A stretch of 64,000 nucleotides of DNA from Prevotella sp. UBA2754 (GCA_002353295.1 DEJG01000014.1:60040-124039), one strand, 5' to 3'; shown: positions 8,088 to 16,086, counted from the first letter of the stretch. The notes: generated from the sequence alone by a model not told the origin. A program made the numbers and translations.

Positions 8088-9014
8088 TTATTTCATCACG
8101 AAGAAAGCATATATTATTGCAGCAGCCAATATAGTCGCCAAATAGAGAATAGCCATCAACAAACAAACCAAGACTGTCTTCAGAAATGTTTTCACATAAC
8201 TGTAGCCCGACAGCTGCTTCAAAGGGCAGATCATCAGCAAAGGGAAAAGGAACTTAGAACCAGACCTAATATAGAAAAAGTCTAAAACAATGCCTATCAT
8301 CGTCAGCATATTCGTAATATAGACTATTGCTACAAAGAACTCGGAAAAGCGCATATCGGGGATATTAGGGCAATGCCGAAACAGCAGGTAGAGCGGTCCT
8401 GATAGTACAAACAATAACATCAGTGTTAAGAGCGTTTCATAGCGATTCTCGAAGTTATTCAACTCCATCGTCACCTTATCGATACCCACAAAGATGGAGA
8501 GTTTGTCGTATTCCGTCAATTCTTCTTTCTTAGCAACAGTTTCGGCTGTTGTATCCTTGGCCTGCCGGCTCTTTTCCAATGAATTCAAATAATCTTTCTC
8601 AAACTTCTCCTGGGTGACCTTGATATAATTTTCGCCCCTGATATTCACACCTGTATTGACAATCAGCGAGAGGGCAAAGAGCAGGAAGAGCATCTTGAAC
8701 GGAGGGAAATAAGCCATTTGCATACCTTTGAGATAGTCGCTAATCATATAACCCGGACGTAGGAATAGGTCGCGGATGGTACGGAACATACCCCGATTGC
8801 CCAATCCCCATACATCCAGAAAGAGAAGAACGGCATTCTTGAAGGAGTAACGCCCAATGCAGGCTGACTGCCCGCACTGAGGACAGTAGTTACCCACATA
8901 ATGGCGGGCACATGTGGCGCAGACGTGCTCCTCCTCAGACATCGGGTTCACGTGATGAGGTCTTTTCTGCCACTCGCAAAATGCCTTATATCGCTGTTTC
9001 CAATTCTCCAGCAT
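8088..9014 (-). CDS. DUF3667 membrane protein with N-terminal zinc ribbon
   Basis: 308 residues. A zinc-ribbon-like motif, CATCARHYVGNYCPQCGQ (four Cys), begins near residue 32, followed by TIRDLFLRPGYMISDYLKG and FPPFKMLFLLFALSL, the typical order of the Bacteroidetes DUF3667 family. About four C-terminal membrane helices (~195-300) follow a charged coiled stretch. Biochemical role unknown. A TACCTTTG -7 box on the minus strand at 9048-9041 lies about 27 bases upstream of the ATG at 9014, supporting that start. Confidence 0.8.
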   Translation of the reverse strand: MLENWKQRYKAFCEWQKRPHHVNPMSEEEHVCATCARHYVGNYCPQCGQSACIGRYSFKNAVLLFLDVWGLGNRGMFRTIRDLFLRPGYMISDYLKGMQMAYFPPFKMLFLLFALSLIVNTGVNIRGENYIKVTQEKFEKDYLNSLEKSRQAKDTTAETVAKKEELTEYDKLSIFVGIDKVTMELNNFENRYETLLTLMLLFVLSGPLYLLFRHCPNIPDMRFSEFFVAIVYITNMLTMIGIVLDFFYIRSGSKFLFPLLMICPLKQLSGYSYVKTFLKTVLVCLLMAILYLATILAAAIIYAFFVMK

Positions 9015-9040
9015 GGTCTTACCGTTTATTTTTTGCTGAG

Positions 9041-9048
9041 CAAAGGTA
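9041..9048 (-). promoter_or_regulatory. -7 element for the DUF3667-DUF4421 pair
   Basis: TACCTTTG on the minus strand, 27 bases before the ATG. I see no good -33 partner at the usual distance. Confidence 0.45.
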
Positions 9049-9095
9049 AGAATTTTCTCTCAAATAGTTTTATTTTAAAAGTCTAAAGAATTATG

Positions 9096-9135
9096 TTTTG
9101 CTAATTTTAAAACATTTTTGCTAATTTTGGAACAT
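9096..9135 (+). promoter_or_regulatory. Promoter of the porE-like gene inside a tandem 20-bp repeat
   Basis: TTTTGCTAATTTTAAAACAT (9096-9115) is followed directly by TTTTGCTAATTTTGGAACAT (9116-9135), 18 of 20 identical. TTG at 9098-9100 and TAATTTTG at 9122-9129 (21-base spacer) make a -33/-7 pair, the -33 from copy 1 and the -7 from copy 2. Confidence 0.55.
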
Positions 9136-9190
9136 TTTTATTCTTAAGGTATTGGCAATAAATCGGAAGGGAATACGTTTTAATGACAGT

Positions 9191-11218
9191 ATGCGCAAAG
9201 TTTTATTGATTATGCTGATGAGCATGGTACTGGTGGGATGTGGTGCCGACCATGCCATGAAGAAAGGGGATAAATATTATGCCTTGGGGGAATATTTCGA
9301 TGCTGCAAAACAATACAGACGTGCGTATGCGCAGACACCTACGAAAGAACGGAAACTGCGCGGAGAACGGGCTTTGAAACTGGCCGACTGCTATCGGCGC
9401 ATCAACTATACCCAAAGAGCTATTGCTGCTTATCGCAATGCGTTGCGATATGGAGTAGAGGACTCGCTGACACAACTATATCTCGGACAACAACTACTGA
9501 AGACTGCCAGCTATAAAGAAGCAGGACAGGTGTTCAGCAATATGCTCGTGGACTCTGTTGCCGCTCAAAGTCCCTCTTTTGTCAAGATATTAGCCCAACA
9601 AGGCAGAAGCTCGGCAACACAAGCACCCATCTGGAAGCAAGAGGGATCACGTTATACTGTGAAACGCGAAAACATCTTTAATTCTCGTCGAGCAGAATAT
9701 TCTCCGGTTCTGGGTGGCGACAATAATGACCGACTTTATTTCACATCTACTCGTAATGAAGCTACTGGCGATGAACTGAGCGGTATTACAGGTACTAAGA
9801 ATGGAGATATTTTCGTAGCGCAGAAAGACGAACAAGGGAAATGGCAACGTCCACAAGTAATCGACTCGGAATTGAATACTCCCGACGATGAGGGAGCCTG
9901 CTGTCTGACACCCGATGGACATACCATGTATCTGACAGTTTGCAAGACCGACAACAACTACCCACGTTATGCCAAGATTGCATCGTCACGCCGTTCAGAT
10001 GCTGCATGGACAAAAGCACAAGAGGTAGAACTCACTCGCGACACGCTCTCACTCTTTGCCCACCCAGCCGTCAGTCCCGACGGCAGATGGCTCTACTTCG
10101 TCAGTGACATGCCAGGAGGAGAAGGTGGCAAAGACATCTGGCGCGTCCGTCTTTCAGAAGCAACGGGGATAGGGGGTGTTGAGAATGTCGGGGCACCTAT
10201 TAATACTCCTGGTGATGAGCTCTTTCCTACTTTCCGTCCCAATGGTGATCTTTACTTCTCCAGCAACGGACATGAAGGAATGGGAGGTTTAGACATTTAT
10301 ATTGCTAAACCCAATGCCTTCGGTTGGCAGTTAGAACATCCTGGCTTTCCCCTCAATTCACAAGGCGATGACTTCGGCATGACCTTCGAAGGGATGCTGA
10401 ACCGTGGCTTCTTCTCGTCGAATCGCGGCGATGCTCATGGCTGGGATCACATCTACTCCTTTGAGAATCCGGAGATTATCCAGACTGTAAAAGGATGGGT
10501 CTACGAACAGGATGGCTACGAACTGCCCCAGGCAATTGTCTATCTGGTGGGCAACGATGGAACCAATATGAAACTCAGCGTCAAGGGCGACGGTTCATTT
10601 ACCCAACAAATCAGGCCTAACGTTGACTACGTCATATTAGGCACGTGTAACGGATATCTGAATCATAAAGAGGAACTACGCGTCGAACCTGCTAAGGATT
10701 CTGAGGAGTACGTACTGCAGTTCCCGTTGGCCAGCATCACAGCTCCCGTTTTAATAGACAACATTTTCTATGATTTCGATCGTGCCACTCTGCGCCCTGA
10801 GTCAACAACAGCTTTGGACAAGTTGGTCGTGCTGCTCAACGAGAATCCTCATGTCACGATAGAACTTGCTGCTCATTGCGACTATAAGGGCAGTGAACAG
10901 TATAATATCAGACTTTCCCAACGACGCGCTGAGTCTGTGGTCAATTATTTGATAAGCAAGGGTATCAAAAAAGAACGTCTCACTTCCAGAGGTTATGGCA
11001 AAACCAGCCCAAAACAGATTCGCAAGAAGTTAACTGAGAAATATACTTTCCTGAAAGAAAACGACGTGCTGACGGAAGATTATGTCAAGACACTGACACC
11101 CGAAGAGCAGGATATCTGCAACCAGCTCAACCGCCGTACAGAATTCAGAGTAACCAGTACTACTTATGGCATGTTCGATAAGGAAGGACGCCTCATCGAA
11201 TCACCCGTTCGTAACTAA
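9191..11218 (+). CDS. porE: PorE-like OmpA-family lipoprotein (TPR, PD40 propeller, CRD, OmpA), type IX secretion component
   Basis: 675 residues from the ATG at 9191; an upstream in-frame TTG at 9152 would put 13 extra residues before the signal peptide and is rejected. The lipobox is LVGCG. Order of parts: TPR-like helices (~20-130), WD40-like PD40 beta-propeller strands (~155-420, for example SPDGRWLYFVSD and FRPNGDLYFSSNG), a carboxypeptidase regulatory-like domain (~430-515), and an OmpA domain (~535-660; FYDFDRATLRPES, NIRLSQRRAESV). This is the layout and size of PorE, which anchors the type IX secretion apparatus to peptidoglycan. Other OmpA/PD40 proteins exist, so the symbol is likely rather than certain. 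Its 3' end overlaps the convergent DUF5056 gene by 26 bases. Confidence 0.75.
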   Translation: MRKVLLIMLMSMVLVGCGADHAMKKGDKYYALGEYFDAAKQYRRAYAQTPTKERKLRGERALKLADCYRRINYTQRAIAAYRNALRYGVEDSLTQLYLGQQLLKTASYKEAGQVFSNMLVDSVAAQSPSFVKILAQQGRSSATQAPIWKQEGSRYTVKRENIFNSRRAEYSPVLGGDNNDRLYFTSTRNEATGDELSGITGTKNGDIFVAQKDEQGKWQRPQVIDSELNTPDDEGACCLTPDGHTMYLTVCKTDNNYPRYAKIASSRRSDAAWTKAQEVELTRDTLSLFAHPAVSPDGRWLYFVSDMPGGEGGKDIWRVRLSEATGIGGVENVGAPINTPGDELFPTFRPNGDLYFSSNGHEGMGGLDIYIAKPNAFGWQLEHPGFPLNSQGDDFGMTFEGMLNRGFFSSNRGDAHGWDHIYSFENPEIIQTVKGWVYEQDGYELPQAIVYLVGNDGTNMKLSVKGDGSFTQQIRPNVDYVILGTCNGYLNHKEELRVEPAKDSEEYVLQFPLASITAPVLIDNIFYDFDRATLRPESTTALDKLVVLLNENPHVTIELAAHCDYKGSEQYNIRLSQRRAESVVNYLISKGIKKERLTSRGYGKTSPKQIRKKLTEKYTFLKENDVLTEDYVKTLTPEEQDICNQLNRRTEFRVTSTTYGMFDKEGRLIESPVRN

Positions 11219-11531
11219 GCATTTCGTAGACTCCTATCAACAAGAGACTGATCATGCCCAAAACCACCATCAGCGGACTTACTTGAGGGGCCTCTACGAT
11301 TGTGGTACGCAGGAATACTTCCAACTGTACTATCAATATCTCCCATCCGTGGAAGACAGAGAAAAGGATAGCAGCTATCAATATGCAAGCAGCTGTCCAG
11401 ATGCGTGTAAACCACTTCATGCGTGCAGGCAACTGTTTCATCACCCGCTCCGTGAATCCATTATCTTCCAGCGTCTGTTGTGTAGCCTCGCTGAAGAACT
11501 GTTGTAGCAATGCTTCGTTTTCTTTATCCAT
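11193..11531 (-). CDS. Small DUF5056-like membrane protein, possible anti-sigma partner
   Basis: 112 residues (114 if the ATG at 11537 is used). The cytoplasmic N-terminus (NEALLQQFFSEATQQTLEDNGFTERVMKQLP) resembles the family annotated DUF5056 in Bacteroidetes, followed by two membrane helices (~42-62 and ~80-102). The gene overlaps the 3' end of the ECF sigma factor gene by a few bases. That position is typical of anti-sigma or sigma-regulating membrane proteins, which is inference; there is no recognisable zinc anti-sigma motif. Confidence 0.7.
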   Translation of the reverse strand: MDKENEALLQQFFSEATQQTLEDNGFTERVMKQLPARMKWFTRIWTAACILIAAILFSVFHGWEILIVQLEVFLRTTIVEAPQVSPLMVVLGMISLLLIGVYEMLSYERVIR

Positions 11532-12051
11532 AACCATTCTGCTTTAAATAATTTGCCAATTTTTCTTTGCCTCTTGAAAGGTGCGATTTCACGGTCCCCT
11601 CTTTCATTTGTGTAATCTTCGCAATGCCCGCAATGTCGTAGCCGTCAATCATCTGCAGTGTGATACACATCCGTTCGTCAGGTTTCAGTTGCCTCAACGC
11701 TTCATAGACATCCAAACCGACCGCAGTACTCGTCTGTAGCGATGGTTGTTGAATGCCGTCAATATCGTCTGTTTGCTTTTTCGACCTGGCATAGTCATAA
11801 AACACATTATAAGCTATTCGCATCAACCATGTTTGGAAAGAAGCCAGACCACGGAACTTACCGATGTTCGTATAAGCCTTGATAAAGGTATCTTGTGCCA
11901 AGTCGTCGCTCAACTGCTCATCTCCCAGCGTCTGATGCAAAAAGAAACGGCGCACCGGTGACTGGTATCGGCGTACGAGCTCATCGAAAGCCCTTTTATT
12001 GCCTAACACAGCCACCTGCGCTACAAGAGAGATGTCAGTTGGGTTTATCAT
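11524..12051 (-). CDS. RNA polymerase ECF-type sigma factor
   Basis: 175 residues, the normal ECF length. Region 2 is seen in AFDELVRRYQSPVRRFF and DLAQDTFIKAY with the -10 recognition stretch SFQTWLMRIAYNVFYDYAR; region 4 is the C-terminal helix-turn-helix LKPDERMCITLQMIDGY to KMKEGTVKSHLSRGKEKL-like residues. It directs core polymerase to a stress or envelope regulon. It begins right after the PspC gene stop and overlaps the small membrane protein gene, so the four genes from 12952 down to 11193 look co-transcribed. Confidence 0.9.
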   Translation of the reverse strand: MINPTDISLVAQVAVLGNKRAFDELVRRYQSPVRRFFLHQTLGDEQLSDDLAQDTFIKAYTNIGKFRGLASFQTWLMRIAYNVFYDYARSKKQTDDIDGIQQPSLQTSTAVGLDVYEALRQLKPDERMCITLQMIDGYDIAGIAKITQMKEGTVKSHLSRGKEKLANYLKQNGYG

Positions 12052-12255
12052 TTACTGTTGCGGTAGGATTCTATTCTTTTCCGGCATCACAATCCATGCC
12101 ACGATATAGAACAATACTCCAGAGAAGCATGTAGCCAGTGTCAGGAAAGCATATCCCAAGCGCACAGCCACTGGGTCAAAATCCAAATACTCTGCAATAC
12201 CTGAACATACGCCTGCTATCACACGGTCGTCTGAACGATACAATCTCTTAGTCAT
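12052..12255 (-). CDS. PspC-domain membrane protein
   Basis: 67 residues covering just one PspC domain: KRLYRSDDRVIAGVCSGIAEYLDFDPVAVRLGY-type start, then a hydrophobic helix (FLTLATCFSGVLFYIVAWIVMP). PspC proteins sense or relay inner-membrane stress in the phage-shock response. It overlaps the upstream DUF6249-like gene by 8 bases and abuts the sigma factor gene, supporting an envelope-stress unit. Confidence 0.88.
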   Translation of the reverse strand: MTKRLYRSDDRVIAGVCSGIAEYLDFDPVAVRLGYAFLTLATCFSGVLFYIVAWIVMPEKNRILPQQ

Positions 12256-12952
12256 AATCTTGTTGATTTAAGTTGTTATTATAATTGTTGTTATTTAAAT
12301 CATCATCTTTTGCCTTTGTCTTCTCAGCAGTCTTGGCAGCAATCACCTTACCCAGTCCGATAAAGAAGACCAATGCACCAATACCGAAACCGATTCCCTC
12401 TGCTGCTATCCCCAGGAAAATAGCCAGTCCGATACCCACGAAACATTGACGCAACCCCTTCTGATATTCATCGCTGACCTCATCTGCAGGTTTCTCCAAC
12501 ACCTGATTAGGTATGGGTTGCCCGTTTTCCATAGCCATCTGTGCCATCTTGATTTTCTGCTTCCTATTCCTATTGACGAAATAGATGAGCAACAGTATAA
12601 TGATAATGGGCGAGAACAGGAGCAGAAACACAAAGATAATAACGATGATGGCTAAAATCCAGGCTGCCCATGTATGTTGTTCAAACATACTTTCCAAATA
12701 CGAGAAAGCCTTTTCTACATCCTCGTCATTATCACTATCCCACTGGAAATTTACACTGTTCGTGTTAGAAGCGTCAAAAACCGAATCTACCGAAGTAGTG
12801 TCCGAGAAGGCGTCAATAGCAGAGCTTTGCTTTGTTGTATCCACCAGTTCTGTACCCCGCGGGGTGTGACGGTGCTTTTGTGCTAACGTTGGGACACACA
12901 TTCCAAGTGTCAGCAACAGCGTCAAAACGATTATTCCTTTTTTCATGTTCAT
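12248..12952 (-). CDS. Secreted/membrane DUF6249-like protein
   Basis: 234 residues from the ATG at 12952; the frame runs up to 13012 but those residues precede a clear signal peptide (KKGIIVLTLLLTLGMCVPTLAQ). A Ser/Thr/Asp-rich region is followed by a strongly hydrophobic helix (~98-122), a basic linker, then two more hydrophobic helices (~165-205). The tail is rich in Asn (NNNNYNNNLNQQ). This layout fits proteins annotated DUF6249 in Bacteroidetes. It is first in the PspC/ECF sigma unit. Function unknown; a signal input to the sigma factor is a guess. Confidence 0.65.
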   Translation of the reverse strand: MNMKKGIIVLTLLLTLGMCVPTLAQKHRHTPRGTELVDTTKQSSAIDAFSDTTSVDSVFDASNTNSVNFQWDSDNDEDVEKAFSYLESMFEQHTWAAWILAIIVIIFVFLLLFSPIIIILLLIYFVNRNRKQKIKMAQMAMENGQPIPNQVLEKPADEVSDEYQKGLRQCFVGIGLAIFLGIAAEGIGFGIGALVFFIGLGKVIAAKTAEKTKAKDDDLNNNNYNNNLNQQDYD

Positions 12953-13006
12953 TTGTCTTTTAAAATTGTTTTGTTTACTCGTTAGACGTGACATTCTTCC
13001 AATTAG

Positions 13007-13039
13007 TTGCAAAAGTACAAAAAAAAATTAGTAACTTTG
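13007..13039 (+). promoter_or_regulatory. Promoter of rsmF, giving a near-leaderless transcript
   Basis: TAACTTTG at 13032-13039, with TTG at 13007-13009 (22-base spacer, slightly long). The ATG at 13048 is only 8 bases past the -7 box. This rules out the longer in-frame start at 12988, which lies upstream of the promoter. Confidence 0.55.
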
Positions 13040-13047
13040 CGACCAAG

Positions 13048-14295
13048 ATGGCAGAATTACCTATCGCATTCATGGAAACCACCCGCCGATTGATGGGTGA
13101 GCAGCGCTTCGAACAGTACCTTCACTCGTTCGAGGATGAGGCTCCTGTGAGCATTCGGCTGAACCCGAAGAAGACAGCAACTGGCAATAAGCAGTTAGCC
13201 GTCAGCCATCAACCAGTGCCTTGGTGCCGACATGGGTTCTATTTGGAAAGCAGGCCTAACTTTACATTCGACCCTCTCTTCCATGCAGGGTGCTACTACG
13301 TGCAGGAAGCCTCATCGATGTTCTTAGACGAAGTACTCCGCCAACAGCCCATAGCCAACAGCCGACAGCTGACGGTACTCGACCTCTGTGCGGCACCTGG
13401 CGGCAAGTCAACACTGCTCCGTTCGGCTTTGCCTGAGGATGCTATTCTCTACAGCAACGAGCCGATTCACAATCGCGCCAATATTCTTTCGGAGAATGTG
13501 CAAAAGTGGGGGTATGGCCGTCATATCGTCACCAACAACTACCCACGCGACTACCGCAAGGCGAAGATGAAGTTCGACCTCATTCTTTGCGATGTGCCCT
13601 GTTCGGGCGAGGGAATGTTCCGCAAAGACGAAGCGACCATCCGTGAATGGAGCCCCCAGAACGTGGAAAAGTGCTGGCAATTGCAACGCGAGATAGTGAG
13701 CGATGCCTGGGAGTGTATGAACGCTGGAGGCTTATTTATATATAGTACGTGTACCTTTAATACAAAGGAAAACGAGGAAAACATCCGTTGGATACTCGAC
13801 ACCTACGATGCCGAGGTCGTGCAGATAGACGTACGTCCCGAATGGAACATAACGGGTTCGTTGCTCCCCGACTTCCACGAACCCGTCTATCGCTTTATCC
13901 CTGGCATTACCCGTGGCGAAGGATTGTTTATGTGTGTATTGAGGAAAAAGGGGGCTGATTTTCCGAGTGCACTCGAAAAAAAATCCGAGTGCAGTGGAAA
14001 AAAATCCCGAGTGCAGTCGAAAAATTTCTGCATCATGAATGCGGAAAATGCCCCTACCGACTATCCACAAGTCGCCCTTTCCTACACCCAAGCGATGGCG
14101 TATCTGAGGCGCGAAGCACTGGTACTGCCTCCCGACGCTCCGCACGGCATGGTGAATGTCACCTTCATGGGACAGGTGTTGGGACCCGCAAAGAATATCG
14201 GTACGCGAGCCAACAATCTCTATCCTAAAGAGTGGAAAATAAAAACGACGCACATCCCAACGGAATATGCGCCTATTCTTCATCTCAAGGATTGA
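13048..14295 (+). CDS. rsmF: 16S/23S rRNA m5C methyltransferase, RsmF/YebU type
   Basis: 415 residues. The SAM-binding motif DLCAAPGGKSTLL, the PCSGEGMF motif and the YSTCTFNTKENE motif give the two cysteines of the NOL1/NOP2/Sun RNA (cytosine-5)-methyltransferase family. The C-terminal segment (ALSYTQAMAYLRREAL to EWKIKTTHIP) matches the RsmF-type RNA-binding tail. The start is fixed by the promoter. Two 7-bp-period tracts (13191-13211 and 13341-13375) and a triple 22-bp repeat (13965-14019, residues ~306-325) lie in variable parts of the protein, all in frame. E. coli RsmF modifies C1407 of 16S rRNA; the exact site here is unknown. Confidence 0.88.
   Translation: MAELPIAFMETTRRLMGEQRFEQYLHSFEDEAPVSIRLNPKKTATGNKQLAVSHQPVPWCRHGFYLESRPNFTFDPLFHAGCYYVQEASSMFLDEVLRQQPIANSRQLTVLDLCAAPGGKSTLLRSALPEDAILYSNEPIHNRANILSENVQKWGYGRHIVTNNYPRDYRKAKMKFDLILCDVPCSGEGMFRKDEATIREWSPQNVEKCWQLQREIVSDAWECMNAGGLFIYSTCTFNTKENEENIRWILDTYDAEVVQIDVRPEWNITGSLLPDFHEPVYRFIPGITRGEGLFMCVLRKKGADFPSALEKKSECSGKKSRVQSKNFCIMNAENAPTDYPQVALSYTQAMAYLRREALVLPPDAPHGMVNVTFMGQVLGPAKNIGTRANNLYPKEWKIKTTHIPTEYAPILHLKD
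13191..13211 (+). repeat. Heptamer-period tract in rsmF (1)
   Basis: GCAGTTA, GCCGTCA, GCCATCA in tandem, a degenerate 7-bp period within the coding sequence, encoding about KQLAVSHQ. Confidence 0.5.
13341..13375 (+). repeat. Heptamer-period tract in rsmF (2)
   Basis: Five degenerate 7-bp units: CCAACAG, CCCATAG, CCAACAG, CCGACAG, CTGACGG. They encode about RQQPIANSRQLTV in a loop between conserved segments. Confidence 0.6.
13965..14019 (+). repeat. Triple repeat, 22-bp period (locus 2), inside rsmF
   Basis: GAGTGCACTCG at 13965, GAGTGCAGTGG at 13987 and GAGTGCAGTCG at 14009, exactly 22 bases apart, joined by A-rich linkers ending TCC. Three 22-base units make 66 bases, so the frame is kept. 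They encode a basic, low-complexity linker (about ALEKKSECSGKKSRVQSK) between the methyltransferase core and the C-terminal domain. Confidence 0.85.
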
Positions 14296-14299
14296 CAGC

Positions 14300-14779
14300 C
14301 TACCGAACGTAATCTACGAAAACATAGTCGAAGGCATGCTTTTCGTCCTTTGAATGTTCTTCTTTCTCTGCCACCCGCCAATCGCTGTAATCGGGGAAGA
14401 AGGCATCTGCCTCTTGGGGCACATCATCAATCTCCGTCAGACAGAGCCGATCGGCTTTATCCATCAAGTCTTGATAAACACGTGCACCGCCGATGATATA
14501 GATTTCCTCGTCGGCACTGCAGGTCTTGATGAACTCATCCCACGATGCGAAGCACTCACAACCGGGCAGTTCCTTCACCGTACGCGTCAGTACGCAGTTT
14601 CTGCGATTGGGCAGAGCGCCCTTAGGCAGACTCTCAAAAGTGTTGCGCCCCATCAGGATGGTATGTCCTGTGGTGAGGGCCTTGAAACGCTTCAGGTCGT
14701 TAGGCAACCAATACAACAGTTTATTCTTATAGCCAATAGCACGATTCTTTGCTACAGCCGCAATAATGGATATCCTCAT
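14300..14779 (-). CDS. folA: Dihydrofolate reductase
   Basis: 159 residues, the same length as the E. coli enzyme. Family landmarks are present: ISIIAAVAKNRAIGYKNKLLYWLPNDL (substrate/NADPH loop), HTILMGRNTFESLPKGALPNR, EIYIIGGARVYQ and the C-terminal FDYVFVDY strand. It reduces dihydrofolate to tetrahydrofolate with NADPH, restoring the folate that thymidylate synthase oxidises. It follows thyA by 14 bases in the same transcript; the pair forms the thymidylate cycle. Confidence 0.97.
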   Translation of the reverse strand: MRISIIAAVAKNRAIGYKNKLLYWLPNDLKRFKALTTGHTILMGRNTFESLPKGALPNRRNCVLTRTVKELPGCECFASWDEFIKTCSADEEIYIIGGARVYQDLMDKADRLCLTEIDDVPQEADAFFPDYSDWRVAEKEEHSKDEKHAFDYVFVDYVR

Positions 14780-14793
14780 TACTAATTATTCAT

Positions 14794-15588
14794 TTAAACG
14801 CTTACCTCCGCTTTAATGTGTGGCCAAGGGTCGTAGCCCTCCAACTGGAAGTCTTCGTACTGGAAGTCGAAAATACTCTTTACGTCGGGGTTGATTTTCA
14901 TCACGGGCAACGGACGCGGCTCACGGGTGAGTTGCAGTTTTGCCTGCTCGATATGATTCAGGTAGAGGTGCGTATCACCAGTGGTATGTATAAACTCGCC
15001 TGCCTTCAATCCAGTCACTTGTGCCATCATCTGCAGCAACAAGGCGTACGACGCAATATTGAACGGCACACCCAGGAAGGTATCAGCCGAGCGCTGATAG
15101 AGTTGCAGCGACAGGCGTCCGTCAGCCACATAGAACTGGAAGATGGTATGACAGGGAGGCAATGCCATCTTATTCACCTCAGCCACGTTCCACGCCGACA
15201 CAATCATGCGTCGTGAATCAGGATTGTTCTTAATCTGGTCAACCACATACTGAATCTGGTCAATGGTGCCCTTGTCGTAGTCGGGCCATGAGCGCCACTG
15301 GTGTCCATAGACAGGACCCAGGTCACCGTTCTCGTCAGCCCATTCGTCCCAAATGCTCACCCCGTGTTCCTTGAGCCAGTGGATATTGGTATCGCCACGC
15401 AGAAACCAGAGCAGTTCGTAGATGATAGACTTCAAGTGCAGTTTCTTGGTGGTCAGCAAAGGGAACCCGTCGGCGAGATTATAGCGCGACTGTGTTCCGA
15501 AAATACTGATGGTACCTGTTCCTGTGCGGTCGCCCTTCTGGGTGCCTTCCGTCAGGATACGGTTCAGAATATCGAGATACTGTTTCAT
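14794..15588 (-). CDS. thyA: Thymidylate synthase
   Basis: 264 residues, identical in length to E. coli ThyA. Visible landmarks: RTGTGTISIFGTQSRYNL, the cofactor/dUMP region FLRGDTNIHWLKEHGVSIWDEWA, the catalytic Cys in MALPPCHTIFQFYV, the QRSADTFLGVPFNIASYALL block, and HLYLNHIEQA. It methylates dUMP to dTMP using methylene-tetrahydrofolate. It lies between lrp-type and folA genes at the end of the exbB-exbD run. Confidence 0.98.
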   Translation of the reverse strand: MKQYLDILNRILTEGTQKGDRTGTGTISIFGTQSRYNLADGFPLLTTKKLHLKSIIYELLWFLRGDTNIHWLKEHGVSIWDEWADENGDLGPVYGHQWRSWPDYDKGTIDQIQYVVDQIKNNPDSRRMIVSAWNVAEVNKMALPPCHTIFQFYVADGRLSLQLYQRSADTFLGVPFNIASYALLLQMMAQVTGLKAGEFIHTTGDTHLYLNHIEQAKLQLTREPRPLPVMKINPDVKSIFDFQYEDFQLEGYDPWPHIKAEVSV

Positions 15589-15606
15589 ATACTTTTCCCT
15601 TTTTAT

Positions 15607-16086
15607 TTATTCGTCCAACAACGGCGAGTCAACCACAGGCAACTGTCTGTTGAATGCCGAGTGGAACGAGATAAGTGTCTCACTGCTTGCCAATCCCAGA
15701 GGTTGCAGTTTGTCGTGGATAATATTCAGCAGGTGGTGGTTGTTCATCGCATAAATTTTAATGAACATATCGAAGTTACCCGTCGTATAGTGGCACTCCG
15801 TCACCTCAGGAATAGTTTGTAAAGCTGCCACTACCTTGTCAAAATCTTCTGGGTTTTTCAGGTTCAGACCGATGTAGGCACATGTTTCATACCCTATCTT
15901 TTCAGGGTCAATCACAAACTGCGAACCTTTTAGCACACCCATGTTCGTCAGTTTCTGGATACGCTGATGGATAGCGGCACCACTTACATTGCAGGCTCGT
16001 GCCACTTCCAAGAAAGGCACTCGAGCATCTTCTGCTATCATGCGTAGAATCTGCTTATCCAATTGATCAAGTTTCTGTACTGCCAT
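15607..16086 (-). CDS. Lrp/AsnC-family transcription regulator
   Basis: 159 residues. The N-terminal winged helix-turn-helix (LDQLDKQILRMIAEDARVPF, then EVARACNVSGAAIHQRIQKL) is joined to a C-terminal RAM ligand domain (YETCAYIGLNLKN, VTECHYTTGNFDMFIKIYA). Family members respond to amino acids and form octamers. It sits between exbD and thyA with gaps of 13 and 18 bases. Whether it regulates this run or distant amino-acid genes cannot be told. Confidence 0.92.
   Translation of the reverse strand: MAVQKLDQLDKQILRMIAEDARVPFLEVARACNVSGAAIHQRIQKLTNMGVLKGSQFVIDPEKIGYETCAYIGLNLKNPEDFDKVVAALQTIPEVTECHYTTGNFDMFIKIYAMNNHHLLNIIHDKLQPLGLASSETLISFHSAFNRQLPVVDSPLLDE

Noticed and set aside
12248..12290. 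Asn-codon repeat as a microsatellite phase switch
   Set aside because: The period is three, so unit changes would not alter the frame; it is more likely a low-complexity protein tail.
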